A stretch of 64,000 bases of DNA from Mactra quadrangularis. Lineage: Eukaryota; Mollusca; Bivalvia; Venerida; Mactridae. Both the position numbers and the translations under genes were made by a program. The stretch is taken from positions 60,221,872 to 60,285,871 of the forward strand of contig CM046301.1 of assembly GCA_025267735.1 (NCBI GenBank). The letters are read 5' to 3'. The notes beneath the pieces are model-generated. The model did not search any database and was not told the origin of the DNA. It saw only the letters and a list, made by a program, of their open reading frames with translations. Below, in pieces: positions 45,829 to 59,200 of this stretch. Each line of letters begins with the position of its first letter. The first letter of the stretch is position 1.

Positions 45829-46080
45829 GAGCAGGGGTCTAGTGGTAGGAAGCACGCTTAGGGATCGATAGGTCCCGGGTTTGATCCACAATATGGACAC
45901 TGCTAATTTCCTTGAGCTAGAAATTTACCTACTATTGTTCCACACTACCCAGATGTAAATGGATACTGTGATGGATTGCCTGACTGAGGGCGATTTCAAT
46001 AATCAGGAGTTATCGTGCAAGATTGTAAAGTCGGATGAACATGTATATGAAAGCAGACTTGAAACGCCACCTTAATTTCA
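45829..46080 (+). mobile_element. tRNA-derived SINE, second family
   Basis: The head carries an A box (GGGTCTAGTGGTAGGAAGC) and a B box (CGGGTTTGATCC) at tRNA spacing. The body CTACCCAGATGTAAATGG and GATTGTAAAGTCGGATGAAC follows, with AAAGCAGACTTGAAACGCC near the end. Unrelated in body to family C. Confidence 0.7.
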
Positions 46081-46329
46081 ACTTTTAATTCTCACTAAAG
46101 TATATGTGAGGCAAAAAAATGCATTTTTAAATAACTAAATGGAAAAAAATCCCACATACATACGTACAAACATGTACACATGTACATGTATATAGCTAAG
46201 AAAACAAATTACATATGTTTAAACTCGTTTTATAAAATCGTGAGCATACAGGTTAAATGTACACACCACGTCAACGTAAGTAACGTTAACGTTTCCTACG
46301 TATCTGATTTTACTGAAAACAGTTCTTAC

Positions 46330-46410
46330 CTTTCTTATAAATCCTGTAATCCGAAAAAAAGATGTGGCCGGTATTTAATGGCTACGTGTACGTATCCACT
46401 TCCGGTGTCC
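46330..46410 (-). promoter_or_regulatory. Candidate promoter and 5'UTR exon of the EF-hand gene
   Basis: On the minus strand an ETS site ACCGGAAGTG (46406-46397) is followed 67 bp later by a strong donor GAAAG|GTAAGA (exon end 46330). The EF-hand coding exon has an acceptor at 44027-44028, so an upstream noncoding exon is needed and this is the best candidate found. The link across 2.3 kb is inference. Confidence 0.35.
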
Positions 46411-46839
46411 AAACGAAAGTAAATAATGTTAAAACCACGAAGTGAGTTTACTGGCGTATGACAACGTTAGTTTGATAGATTGACGTTTTGACATCTCAGC
46501 CTCGTTTTCGATTCTCAGCAAAAAGCGTGCGAAATTTAAAATGAATCGTTTTATTTGTTTGAAAAATGTAGGCTTATTTTGAATAACTTTCTCACAGCAA
46601 GAATGTTCAATCAGCGAAATAAAAATACTTTACATGGACTTAAAATCATTTAGATGTGAGAGGCGCGCGAAAAGAAGGTCATTTTTGGGACGACTTTCCT
46701 ACAAAGGAGTTCACTAAATCCAGTAAAAATACCAATTTTATGGCCCAAAAAAATGCGGGATTGACCAGTTAAAGTTTAATCTGTGCAATAATGAATGCAA
46801 CAAAAATGCACCAGAATGCTCGATTTTAGACCTTCAATT

Positions 46840-46975
46840 TTCAAAATTTCCGGGGGAGGCCCCCGTACCCCCACTAACGGGAGGGGATACCCCTCCCGTA
46901 CCCACCCCAAGTTGGGTCTACCAGCCCCCCCCCCCAGGCAGCCCTATTCTGTATCCGCCCCTGAAATGGGCATGT
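46840..46975. repeat. GC-rich repeat fragment ending in GGATACAG/GCCCCTG
   Basis: An isolated stretch of GGGGGAGGCCCCCGTACCCC, GGGAGGGGATACCCCTCCC and a poly-C tract in AT-rich DNA. It has palindromic pieces (GGGAGGGGATACCCCTCCC) and looks like the end of an interspersed element. Confidence 0.5.
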
Positions 46976-47089
46976 TCAAATTTCTTATGCGTATCTTAAT
47001 AAATCAGATTACAGTTGTTCATTTGATATTTTGCTTCACATTTTTTGTCGATCTTATATCTACATAAACAATTTAACATTAACAAATTC

Positions 47090-48239
47090 TGTTCTAGGCG
47101 TCCAGATAAATGAAAGGCGATGGTAAAAGAAACTAGATTCTGAATATTTCAATTAAAACTAATATTGTTTATCAGAACAATAATGTGTGTGGCCCCCGTA
47201 AATGGCTATACATGATCGCATTCTCCTCGTCATGGATTGAGCGTAACGCCTGATGCAGAGGTGAACCTGAAATGACGCTGTGCCCAGGCCAACCTGGCGA
47301 CCCTATGATGGGCTCTCAGTATCTGACTAATTTATGACACGAATTGGAATATGGAATAGCAATAGGAATTTCGGATAGTTAGGGCTATGACACGTAGTTG
47401 TCGAACAGTAGCTGAATATAAACCCCGGTTGCAAAGGGAGGTCAGCTTGATGACATGGTTGCCCCGCAGTGAAGACACACGAAATACACCATATCGCGAA
47501 CAACCATGGTCAGATCTAGTATTACCGAACCGTTTACTGAAATTATGAATTTCTTGCATAGATCTATCAAAGTCTTGTTCAACGTCCATAACCCTGAAAG
47601 CAGCATACCAATAGCTCAGTGTGGGGAATCACGTGACCTAAATGGTTCCTTACACGCTAAAAATGACGACTAGCTCAACAAATTTAGATGAAAAAGACAA
47701 AGTAAATAACATTTATACATATCCGATTTTAGAAAGCCGTGTCGTGGCATTTCGTACCCAGATTTTATCAAGGTTCTATGTTGAGCAAAACAATAGCATA
47801 ATGAGTATTGTCAATTCAATAATAAATTATACATTCCATATCTAAATGATAATAAGTTTATAATAAATATTTTCTACCACACAAAAAATGTTTTGTGGTT
47901 AAAATTCATTAAAAAATGAAATAAAAAATCGGACATTTCATTAATTAGAACTTTTATGTCTTGTGAAATGAAGTTAATGAACAAAATAATAGTTTACGTA
48001 ACAACTCTATATTTGTTTTCTTTATCAATGATTATATCTTGTCGGTTAAATCATTTGTTGATTAATAATAATGTTTGCTTTATCAATACATTAACAGTTA
48101 TTCAATTAAATTTATTGACTACCAACTTTAAAATTTAAGATTTTTATCAACAAAACACTTTAGGTTTATTTGTTGTTGTTTATTGTTGATATCCGTGGGC
48201 GACATATTGGTATACAGTACACGTAAGCAATATTTCTGC
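47090..48239. other. Intergenic DNA without recognised features
   Basis: No coding pattern was found. 47190-47600 is less AT-rich than its surroundings, possibly an old repeat. 47640-48180 is plain AT-rich sequence. Confidence 0.35.
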
Positions 48240-48247
48240 ACTAATAC

Positions 48248-48660
48248 TAGAGCTGTCATCGATTCCAACGATATCGCTGTATCATCGATATTTTTCCGAT
48301 CAATAATCGATTAGAATTTTGAAATATCGATAATAAAGCATAAGGTAATAAAGGTAAGTAAATAAAAGTCGCTGTTAAGGGTCAAATTTGTGAGACGAAC
48401 CTTGTATCGTAAGGAAAAACAGTTGTGCTGTAATATTAATATGAACTGATAGGTATAAAATATTGAAGACACTCCCATTAAGGAAATACCTCTAGTCTAC
48501 AGAAGGTATAACATTCATGACAAATATACACGTACCATAAGTTTATGACAACATAAATGGTCTGTATAGTACTACAGTAAAGGTATCGATATATATCGGT
48601 GTATCGTTGATATCTATTTCTCAATATCGATATCATCGAGTCCAATCAATGACAGCTCGA
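48248..48660. mobile_element. hAT-type MITE with 8-bp target duplication
   Basis: Starts TAGAGCTGTCATCGATTCC and ends, inverted, CCAATCAATGACAGCTCGA. It is flanked by the perfect 8-bp direct repeat ACTAATAC (48240-48247 and 48661-48668). The interior is rich in ATCGAT-type words near both ends. No ORF. Confidence 0.85.
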
Positions 48661-49220
48661 ACTAATACATACACTAAAGTTCCACTATCAAGACCACCTT
48701 GGTTATGCTTTTTTGGAGAGTTTTTAAGTCCTAATTGCTTAATTTGAGAAAAAACATATATTAAGACCGCTTCGCTTGTAAGGCCATCGTTTGTATGGTC
48801 CTAAGGCCACAACAAGTTGATGATATGTTCTACGAATTTTTCTGAAAAAATTGGGCGAGCGAAGAAAAAAAGCTTAATTCAGTTGCTTTATATAGCGGTT
48901 TGACAAAATATTTATGAGCGAGCGAGGAAATAAAAAAATTGTGTTAAAACCGTCAAAATTTAGCTGCGAGCAAATCCATAGAACACATGTTCAACTTGTT
49001 GTGGACTAATCGTGGAACTTTACTCTAGATAATTGCTTAAATTCGCCTAAGAATTCTGAACGACAGCTACATGTATAAATAACTCAGAGTAATTCCCTCT
49101 GTCGACGTTGAAAACCCCAAATGTGTTTTTGTTATTTGAATAAGGATTGCTAGTACTTTATGAAGATACATTCCTTCAAACTTCAGAGACACAAACAAAT
49201 TCTATATACACACGTGGCAA

Positions 49221-49300
49221 ATAGAGAGACGAGCGATGCCGAGCGGTTACGACGTTGTACTGGTTATCATTGGCTCCTCGTTGGTTCGAATCCCATCCAA
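49221..49300 (+). repeat. tRNA-Ser-like relic or SINE head
   Basis: GACGAGCGATGCCGAGCGGTT and GGTTCGAATCCCATCC match the 5' and T-arm regions of eukaryotic serine tRNAs, with a long variable region between. The acceptor ends do not pair, so it is not a working tRNA. Confidence 0.5.
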
Positions 49301-49472
49301 AAACTACCCCGTTGTTTCTCCGTTTATGGGAGTCCACACTATCGTGTAGCAGTATAATAACCATTTATTAAAACAAAAGTTATTAGTCTGTGTGTTTGGC
49401 TCAGTAAATTAGAGTGTAGATATTACTCACTTGTTTTATATAGATAATGGAAGAATATTTCGGAATGTATTC

Positions 49473-49786
49473 ATCTCAATTACACAAAACGTTACAGAAC
49501 GTTACGTAACGATAGATTCGGAACTCCTCGGCCATTCGCTGCGAATAACCTAATCTAATACACAAATATGAGATCGTTAAGGCAATGAGTGATGTTTCAA
49601 AATTTACGGACTAAAAACGAAACATCACTCAATGCGTAAACGATCATATAATTGTTTACTTTAACACCGGTAGTTTCAAAATAGCGTCAAAATATGTCCG
49701 AGATTATTCGCAGCGAATGGCCGAGGAGTTCCGAATGTATCGTTACGGAACATTTTGTAACGTTCGCGGTAACTGAACGCAGGGCA
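49473..49786. mobile_element. Family A MITE, full copy
   Basis: CTCAATTACACAAAACGTTA at the left and AACGTTCGCGGTAACTGAAC at the right. It shares with 23686-24003 the variant GAATAACCTAATCTAATACA in the left half, so these two copies form a subgroup. Confidence 0.85.
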
Positions 49787-50134
49787 TGTTTTGTAAATTG
49801 ATATACATGTATATCTTTATGTATATGTTTGGGATTGTAATTATGTAAACACGTCTAAAGTTAAGGGCAGTCATGGTGACTTGTTATTTTCCAAATATGA
49901 TATATATTAAATATGTTTAAATATAGATACATAAATTGTACATGCATATGCCACCGGGAGAAAACAAGATTTTAATTGAAAATCTAAAGATAAAAAATAC
50001 TTGATGTAATAGCTAAAGGTCAATATTAATTAGTTCAATATATTGATAATAATCACACAGTCTATATTGGTCATTTCATAAAAACATAAAAACAGTTACA
50101 TAAGAAATTAATTGAAATTTTGCCACGATTATAT

Positions 50135-50213
50135 CACGTGATTCAGAAACTAGTCAGTGATTGGTTAAAAATTAAGTAGGAAAATTAGTTTTTATAAGAA
50201 CGCCAGTCACGTG
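50135..50213 (+). promoter_or_regulatory. Promoter of the reprolysin-like gene: TATA-like box and two CACGTG E-boxes
   Basis: TATAAG at 50193-50198 lies 68 bp before the ATG. Palindromic CACGTGA boxes flank it at 50135 and 50208. GATTGG (a CCAAT-box core on the plus strand's GATTGG form) occurs at 50159. Assignment is by position and consensus only. Confidence 0.45.
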
Positions 50214-50265
50214 AAATTCAGTAAGAAACGCACCGTGTGCAAGTAAACGTTGGAACGGAATCACC

Positions 50266-53200
50266 ATGGAACGGAAACAATTATTTGCGATTTTTATGTT
50301 ATTTTTTTTCATCGGTTACACATATGGACAAAAAACAGGTAAATATTGATTTAATATTTAATTGATAAATCATATTATATTGGTCACAAATTTCGTAAGG
50401 CAAAATCCATCGTAAGTGTAATTGCATTAAATTGTCACAGAATGTTTGGTTTAAACATATTTCTTTCTCTGGATTTACTTATTAATACAAAATATATCAT
50501 TGACAATACATGCAGTTAATTCAGTAAAATTATTCGTTGAGTAGAATAAGGGACCTTAGTCAGTTAGTTCCCCTTGTATACTCTTCAGATAGATTGGTCC
50601 AATCAGTTGGATTACTCGGATTTTATCCTTACTTTTTAATGCCAATTTGCCACTATTAATCTTAAATAAGTTTTTTTGTAAATCATTTAATTTGTTTGAA
50701 AATCAAGTTGAGTATTGTTAGGGTAAAGAACTATCTAAATTTAATCACTCCTGTCAATTTCATAATTAACAAGAAAGGTATTAGATGAACTATTTTATTA
50801 TAATCTGTTTATATGATATAATCTGACGATTCCAACTGATAGGACCAATATATATAATATATATATTATATATGTACCACTGTGGCGCTTTTCTCAAAAA
50901 ACCTCACAAAAAGTTGTCGTAAGTAAAAAAGTTGTGAAAAAGTTGTGTTGTTCAAATTCAGAAGGATAATAAATATAACTATGATATGATATTCAAAAGC
51001 TATACAACATTCTACATAAGTCATGAATATTCTGAATTGAAAGACTAAAGATATGACCGTATTGTGAATGTTACCTCCTTTTGACTTACGATGATTTTTA
51101 TCGCAAGATTTTTTGTGAAAAGCACCGCTGATAACTCAATATATATATATATGCATATTTACATGTAATAAATAACTCTAATATTTAATTTATTTAATAT
51201 AATACCTGCGTCTTCTCTTTAGAATAATATTGGCAATCGAAAAAAACGAAAACCAATTACGTAACCCGTTTTGTCAGCTCAGTCAATGTGTTGCTATGAC
51301 GATAACCCTACTTAAAAAAAGAAAAGAAAGGAACTTCTGCATAAAAGTGCGAAAAAACAGATGAAAACTTCCTGAGATGTTTTTTTTTCAAAATAATAAA
51401 AATAAAAAATTATATTATAATGATAAATAAATCATTTATATGATAATAAAGAAATAAAAAAATGCTCCGGAAACTAGAAACATTAAGTTTTCTTATGTCG
51501 TTTGTACAAATTTGATTAAAGAACCGGAAAGGCGTTATTTTTTAACTTATATCAGCATGGATATTTATTTTCCTTCTTATTATATATTAACGTGAGTAAT
51601 CAAATAAAATCTGAAAACAGACCAAAACTTTACAATTTAAAAAAAATGTAAAATCAATCATGTGAAAGAAGAAAGTTTAAACTTTTTAACATTATTTGCA
51701 TAAAGTTGATGAAATAGATATGAGCGTTTAAAGAATCCCCACCTTAAAAAATCTATTGAAAAATCGGATTTCGACTTGCGATCATGTATGGGCCTTAAAG
51801 TTGGACATGCGACGTAATTAAAATGTATTCTAACTTTCAGTCAGAGTTTATGTTGAACAATCCCCTGGAGGTACTGGTGACGAACTATTTCCCTATGAAT
51901 ATCGAATGTGGTTTGAACACAATGGTGCGTTAGCAGAGTATACGTTGTACAGAGATGATCATAATATGGAAATCTTCAATCCTACATTGGCACGACAGAC
52001 ACCATACTTGCCGAGAGATCTTTACACTGACGAAAACAGCCATGTAAGTTTAGACCCGTCCCGCAAGGCGAGCGCTTTGTATCGCTACCTAGCGCTTTCC
52101 TACGGAACGGTCTTTTTGTCGTATTTATCTGTAACTTCATAAGTAAATTTGTGTGTTTATGTCTATACTATATGTATGTTATGCTCTTCAAAAATGGAGG
52201 AAAATAAATAAATACGATCGAGCAAATTGAATCGCTAGCTAGCATTTATAATTTATAGCATGTTTTATTTCAACATACCATTTTTTGACACCTTTTCTGG
52301 TCGGATTTATCATAACTCTTCTTAAAATCCTAATTCTCTTTGTACCGGCAATTAATGAGATTAAGCTTTAAAAGACAAACAAAGATAAAAGTGCATTTAC
52401 ATGTAGTCACTTTACATTATTATATAAACTTCAACATATGAGAAGAAACGGACTATAGCAACACAAAGAATCTATATTTTTAAATCATTTGTTTCTACTA
52501 TTCTATTATGTTTGTTTTGCAGCAATTTGCTTTTTATTCTAATGGTCAACCAATGAAATCGAACAATAGGGTCCAATTCATACTTCATCGTGAAGATGCG
52601 GACACCCCAGCAAGATTTGTAAGTATATCATAATGTTTCAAAATTTCAAAGTAATTCATAATTGCGCAGTATAATGTATCACAGATTCCAGTACATAACC
52701 ATCTCGAAAACGAAATGCCACTTAAAACGTTATTAAAGGTACTAGTTCGCAGATTTGATTGAGATTTTTCTATATTTTCAAAATACCATTCAGGGCCTGT
52801 AGTGTGTCAAAACAAAATTCTTATTATTTCAAGACAAACTGACCCATATATTCCAAGAAATATACAATAAAAGTCACAAAATGCTCTAAAATTGTCTATA
52901 CCGTGACATACGGGGTAGATTTTTTACTACTTAAAACACCATAATTTGTAGATTAACTCATTTGCGTCCATTTGCACTTAAATTTTCAATATCAGAACCC
53001 TATTTCCTGCATCAAAAAATGTTTCCATACAATTAAGTACTTTCCGAAAAGTTGATATTTAAGTTGAAATCTGTTAATGAGTACCTTTAATGTTTTGTAC
53101 ATACTGGTTGCGACACAAAATCTGAATTAGCACTGTCAACGTACACACTTAGTAAAGCGTTCTTATTTGGTCATTTGTCAATTGTTGCTCATTACTTAGA

Positions 53201-56200
53201 CACGTTTTGACAATAAACATGGTGACAATACCACGTGACAATGACATCACAAATGCTATGGTTTCACGAAGAAAACCAGTAATAATCCGCTTCGATTTCG
53301 AAAGAGTTGTAAACGTCTTAATTCTTTTAAGATTTCGATGATACCTACTCGAGGCTAAGCAGAGAAGTGTTCACTATTGCTTCACACCACATGTAACTAA
53401 ATATTGTTTAGTGGTATCATTGAATATGTGACGCAAAAGTAGCTCCAATATGGCGTCTAAATTGTCCGAGGATATTCGAATATCTACTAGCCGATGAGTT
53501 CTGAATGAGATTAGCGCAATGAGTTTGGGTATGAGAACTAATTGTCCATCAATTGATGTATTATGTTTATGTGTTAACTGTGCGAAACAGTAAATCAATT
53601 TAACTTCCCTACAAGGATTTGAACTTCTAATTCGTACATAATACTTTCGACAAGGTATTCGTTGGTCATTCTCCTACGTATCTGTCTAAAATTTCCTATA
53701 ACCCATTCAACCCCTTACTATACTACATGTACTCAACTGTGATATTTGCTTGAATGTGTTTCAATCGAATTTTCATCATAAATTACTCTTATATAGAATT
53801 ACGTATACGTGCTAAAGTAGAAATTACACAGTATATGTATATTTAACGAGTGTATTATTCTTAAGGGTGTATCAGGATTTAAAATTGAAAAAATCTATGG
53901 GTGTGGTTACTAAACATATTGTGTTCCATTCTCGTACCCAGAGTCAAGTAGGATTCTCGATACTAGCGATCGAGAATCTTGATAACCTCGGGCTACGAGA
54001 ATGAGTATGTTCACACGGGTTCACCTATTCACCTATTGTTTCAAAAATAAAATCTTCTTCGTCTATATAATTTGAGAATGCATATACTCGTTGTCGTCAC
54101 ATTGGTATATTTTATTCCAGTATGGTCACCTAAAGAAGGATGGTAATCGTTACACTATGATGGCGGAAGGAGATGACAATGAACATGTTATTAAACATGA
54201 CTTTGCTTTAGGTAAATACTTTTTTCATTTACTTTCAAACCCGCATCAGTAGCGCAGTTGGTAGCGCGCCTGTATTTCGAATTTAAAATTCCGAAGGGGT
54301 ACGGGTTCGAATCTCACACTTCCATGAAAATTTGACGATAATATCAATTTTCCTCCATTAATAAGGTATATGGAGAAGTTTGCGGAAGGGTAGGAGAGTA
54401 CTGGTTATAAACAAGGGTCCAGAAAAGCTAGGTTAGGTGCGCTGGACACTGTAAAATAACGTTAAAAAATTGTATTGACACGGCGTTAAACCCAGTATAA
54501 ATAAATGTATGGTGTTTAAAGCTGTATCTGGGATGACTGGCTCGATCACATAAAAGTCGATTCGATGCGATTCGATTTTTTTCTTTCGATTCGATTTATT
54601 CGACACGAATTATTAAAAACAACAGACCATGACAGAACAGAATAAACCTTATTTTTTTAATCATTGTACATGATACAAGTACAGTACATAAAAAGAAGTA
54701 TAGAAATAGAGAAAAAATACAGTATACTTTAAACCAAATATATTCGTCACAACAATTAGATGCTTTAATTCAATTGGTCCCATTTTAGACAGTAAAATGT
54801 GTCTTATCATTGTACGACTTTCAAATAGCATAGTTTCAAAATTAATATAATTTAAATTACGGTAGATAAAAACGTATTAGTTTGGACAAAATTACAGTTG
54901 GTAAAGTTTTGTTTTATTAACCTGTCACAACTTGAATAATTACACGATCACTGAATCTGTTATTTTTTACTCCATTCGAAATTGTTATTTATTCACTGTC
55001 TGCGATTGGACGGCTCATTTTAAATTGCATGACGTAGACGATGCAAACAAGTTACTTAACATAATGACTGCATGTGTCATGGATATTATAATGAGAAAAG
55101 GTCACCTGAACGTGACCATCATATTAAAACAACCAAATCTAAATGAGCGAGTAGGCGAGCAAAAAATTAGATCGGGTTTAAATTAGATTGTTATTAAAAC
55201 GTAAATTGACCAAGTGATAGACTATTTCATTGTAATCACGTTAATTTTACACAACTGCCTTCGCAACAAAGTCTAAAACCCGGGTCGGAAGCGCAGTTGG
55301 TAGTGCGCCGGGATTTGGAATCTCGTGTCCCGAGGGGGTACGGGTTCGAATCCCATCTCGGGAGGTTATACCCTTCTATGAAAATTTGACAATAATGACA
55401 ATTTTCCTCCATTGATTAGATGATATGGAGAAGTTCCCAGCCTTGTTGAAGGGTAGGTGAGTACTGGTTATAGACAAGGGTCCAGGAAGCTAGGTTAGGT
55501 GAGCTGGACGCCGTAAAATGATCAAAATGAGTTGACTTGACGTTAAACCCAGTAAAATAAATACAAAAGTCTAAAACCTTGTAAATTCTCATTCTTTCAG
55601 ACACCAGCAGTGGCAGTAATCGTTACCGACGAGCTGTGAGCACAGTTAATGTCATGGAAATAGTCGTCTGGCTAGGTCCCGATGTTCATGATTAGTAAGT
55701 AAACTTTTAAAACTGCATACATTCATTCAAACTTCGGATTGAGACGTCAACGGGTTGAGTTTTCCACAAGTTGAGTTGTACCGATCGGCTGTACAGAGAT
55801 TTTGAACAAATACGGCAAACTTGTCAAATACTGAATATAAAGTGACTTCCCCAGATTAAGAATATCAGGGTCGTATCGCAATATATCGTGCTGGGTCATG
55901 AAACGTATTGATATTGACTCGATATATCGCCATATTTTCTCATCCCTAGCGGGGGACAAATTTTAGAAATACATGTACTCGTATATGTGATCCAGGCAAC
56001 AAAATTTATCTGTCTTTTCACGAACGTGGTTGCAATACTCAAATACGTGACACTCGTGCAATGCGTCTTACTCTACAGGTTATACGAATAACGTGGTTGT
56101 TAATAGATATGTCTATGAGCGTTTGATATTTTCTTAATTTGACTTTTCAGCTATCAGGCTATTCAAAGCCGTACGTATGAAGAAATGCTTGTTTTTGTAC

Positions 56201-59200
56201 AGGAGATGACGTCAGCTTTAATTCGTGACGTAAGTAATTAATGTAGTATTATTTTGATTGGTAGATACTAGTGCCCCATAGCGGATCCAGTGGAGGGGGG
56301 GTCAGGGGATCGGGACACCCCAAGAGTTTCCAAAATGCACTTGTCCATTAGTGTATTTCTTCACTGTAAGTCATTTTAAGTAGCATGAAGCAATTTTCTC
56401 GGTGCTTAACATGTATTTAATGGTTATGTAGTTTTTTTATTATTAATATGTTGCATTATTCTGAAAAATGTAAATAATGTGGTTGTGATTCGACCCCCCC
56501 CCCCCGCCCGTAGAAAAAGTTCGGACCCTTCCCCCCCCCTAGAAAAAAATCCTGGATCCGCCTCTGTGCTCTATGCCCTCTTACCCATGAATTTAACGCT
56601 AAATAGTGTGAACTGTATCCACATATGATCGACTATCTAAGTTCTGGTGCCGCTGCCATCAAATACGTGCAATAATGACGGCCGACACAATCCCGATTCG
56701 ACGAAAACACAGTATATATAGTTTGGTGATTATTTTTGTAGAATAATTATTGTTAATATATTCATGTATGGATTGTAATAAAATGAAAACAAATTTCATG
56801 AATGCAACATATTTAAAAGATTTAGCTTTTGACATCCTTAAGCTTCCAAAATCGTGTTTATTGTAATTATTTTCTGTAACATAGCTTTTATGAACGCTAA
56901 TTTTGTCAGTTACAATTATGAAAAATGAAGTAAAAACTAATAAGCATTTAAAAATAAACAGTGGTCAAATTTTAGATGGAAATGTTTCTTAACTTTCGAT
57001 GGGTTCTGTATTATGTTACCATAAAGTACATAAATCATACAATACGTACAGTACCCACCAAATGTTTGGAAACAAAGGAAATTTAATTATTCATTTTAAT
57101 TTCATTTGTTGTGTTTGGTAGAATCATTACTTTTTGTATATTTGATATGGTTGATGATTAAATGAGAACAAATTTCTTGAATGCATCACATCTATGAGAT
57201 TCAACATTTAATATCCCGAAGTCCCCAAAACCAAGTTTAATGTATTTTTTTCCTATAAAAAAGATTTTAAGCAACCTTTGTAGTCTCAACTAGGCCTACA
57301 AATAGTACCCCAACAAAAAATAGGCACAGTTTAAAAGCATTTCAGAGTAAATGTTAATCAAATTTTTGATGAACTTATGTAGTAGGCTTACAAAGTGAAA
57401 ATTGCCTCCAAACTTTTGGTGGGTACTGTATTTTAACGACAGTCGAATAGTAATGAACAATAGCTTTAAAATGAATACAAATCAGTTTGTGCTAAGATCA
57501 AACACTGTGGGCATGTATTCTTACGGAATCTTAGTAAAAGTTTAAACTAGTAAGTGAAGAAACCATTGATAGAAAGTTTGAAAGAATATGTTCTAAAAGG
57601 TATTACGTTAACAATATTAAGAACTATAATGATTTCAGTTTTCATTTAAACCTATGAAAACATTCGAATATGGATTATTATTACAAAACTAAACTATACT
57701 TTTTCGCATCAAACGATCAACAGCTGTTCGCTGTCTAGCCTCTAATGGGAGCGCAATGAAATTTTGTTCTCTTCGTTACGTAGTATAGCCGAGAACCGTT
57801 GCCCTTAACACGCACGTGACCAAAACGGTTGGTCAGCTTTTGTCTGGAGGTGCGTTCAACAATGCGAGCGCTCGGGGCGACATCGAGCGCCCGCGTTCTG
57901 AACGCGGGCGATCGCGCGTGCGCTCGCGTGCGCTCGCGATACAGCTCGAGAGGTGTTTCGCTTATAAATTGTTAAATAAATTCCGGTAAATACCGTTTCG
58001 TTTTGATACCGGTACTCAAATCGGTACATTGAAAAAATATAGCAGATTTAAAATAACCAAATACGAAATATCCAATGCTTTAATCTCAAGCCTTCTGTGT
58101 ATTTATCGTATTTCAAAGGGATTTACATCGATCTAAACTTTGGTTAGTATATCGCCATTCTGTACACAAACGGTCTGACTGACCGATATCTTCACCTTCT
58201 TCTATTTATAGAATGAGCGCTCGCATTCGTTCAATAACAAAACAATTTGCGAGGCGGGCGCTCGAGCGAGCGCCCGCATTGTTGAACACACCTCGGGTAT
58301 ATGTAGAGGTCGCCCAAGCGAATCATTCTACGAAGCGAACGCATTTGTACGGAAATTCAATTTTTAACTATTAGTTGTACATTTATTATACGCTAGTTCA
58401 TGATTTTTTTTGTTTTTCAATTTTTTGGAATTACCATTCTTTATTCAATAGAAGACATTATCGTTCTTAGATTATGAAAGTTTTGGCTTTATTTTGCTTT
58501 AATACTTTACAAATTTATCAGTAATATTTTGCTTTCAATATAGTGCACTTCATAAAAATATTTATAAGAATGATATTTGTCATGCAGTGGTATGATACAC
58601 TGTACTGGTTGCAGCCCTCGGTTAAGACTATATCCGGAATTCAAACACTTGGGTTTTCCTCCCCGGTACAAACAAACTTACGCCGTCATAATGAAAACAC
58701 GAACATGCACAAAGAAAGATGAATTTGGTCTATAGTGCGTGCAATTCAGTATTAATGTAACTAACTTTCCAGTCTGTTCACGGACGAGAAAGTCTGTATG
58801 ATTGGATTCCGAATTAGGTCTTTTTACAGGAAACTTTACAAGGAAAATTGTGAATGAAATTATTCTTGAAGGAATCCTGACTGAGTTTTGGTTATCTTCT
58901 ACTTTCACTTTCTTTTAAAAAGGTTTGTGTTGGGGCAGCCGGCTCGCAGTCTTTTATGAAGTTTACCTTATATGTGTACGTCATTCAACGTTATGTTAAT
59001 TTGTATATTTTGAAATGAGTTATAACTAAATCATTATGTAATACTATTCCTATATACGTATATATGTATATATATTTACCAATATTAATTGTCCATGTAA
59101 TAAGCACAGTATTGTGAATACATGTATATTTCTGTACAATAAACGCGTCTCGCTCACGCCCAAACAGTAGTGTTTGTCGTATTGTTTTTTGTAAGGATGA

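Noticed and set aside
49221..49300. Functional tRNA-Ser gene
   Set aside because: Acceptor strands do not pair and the anticodon arm is disrupted.
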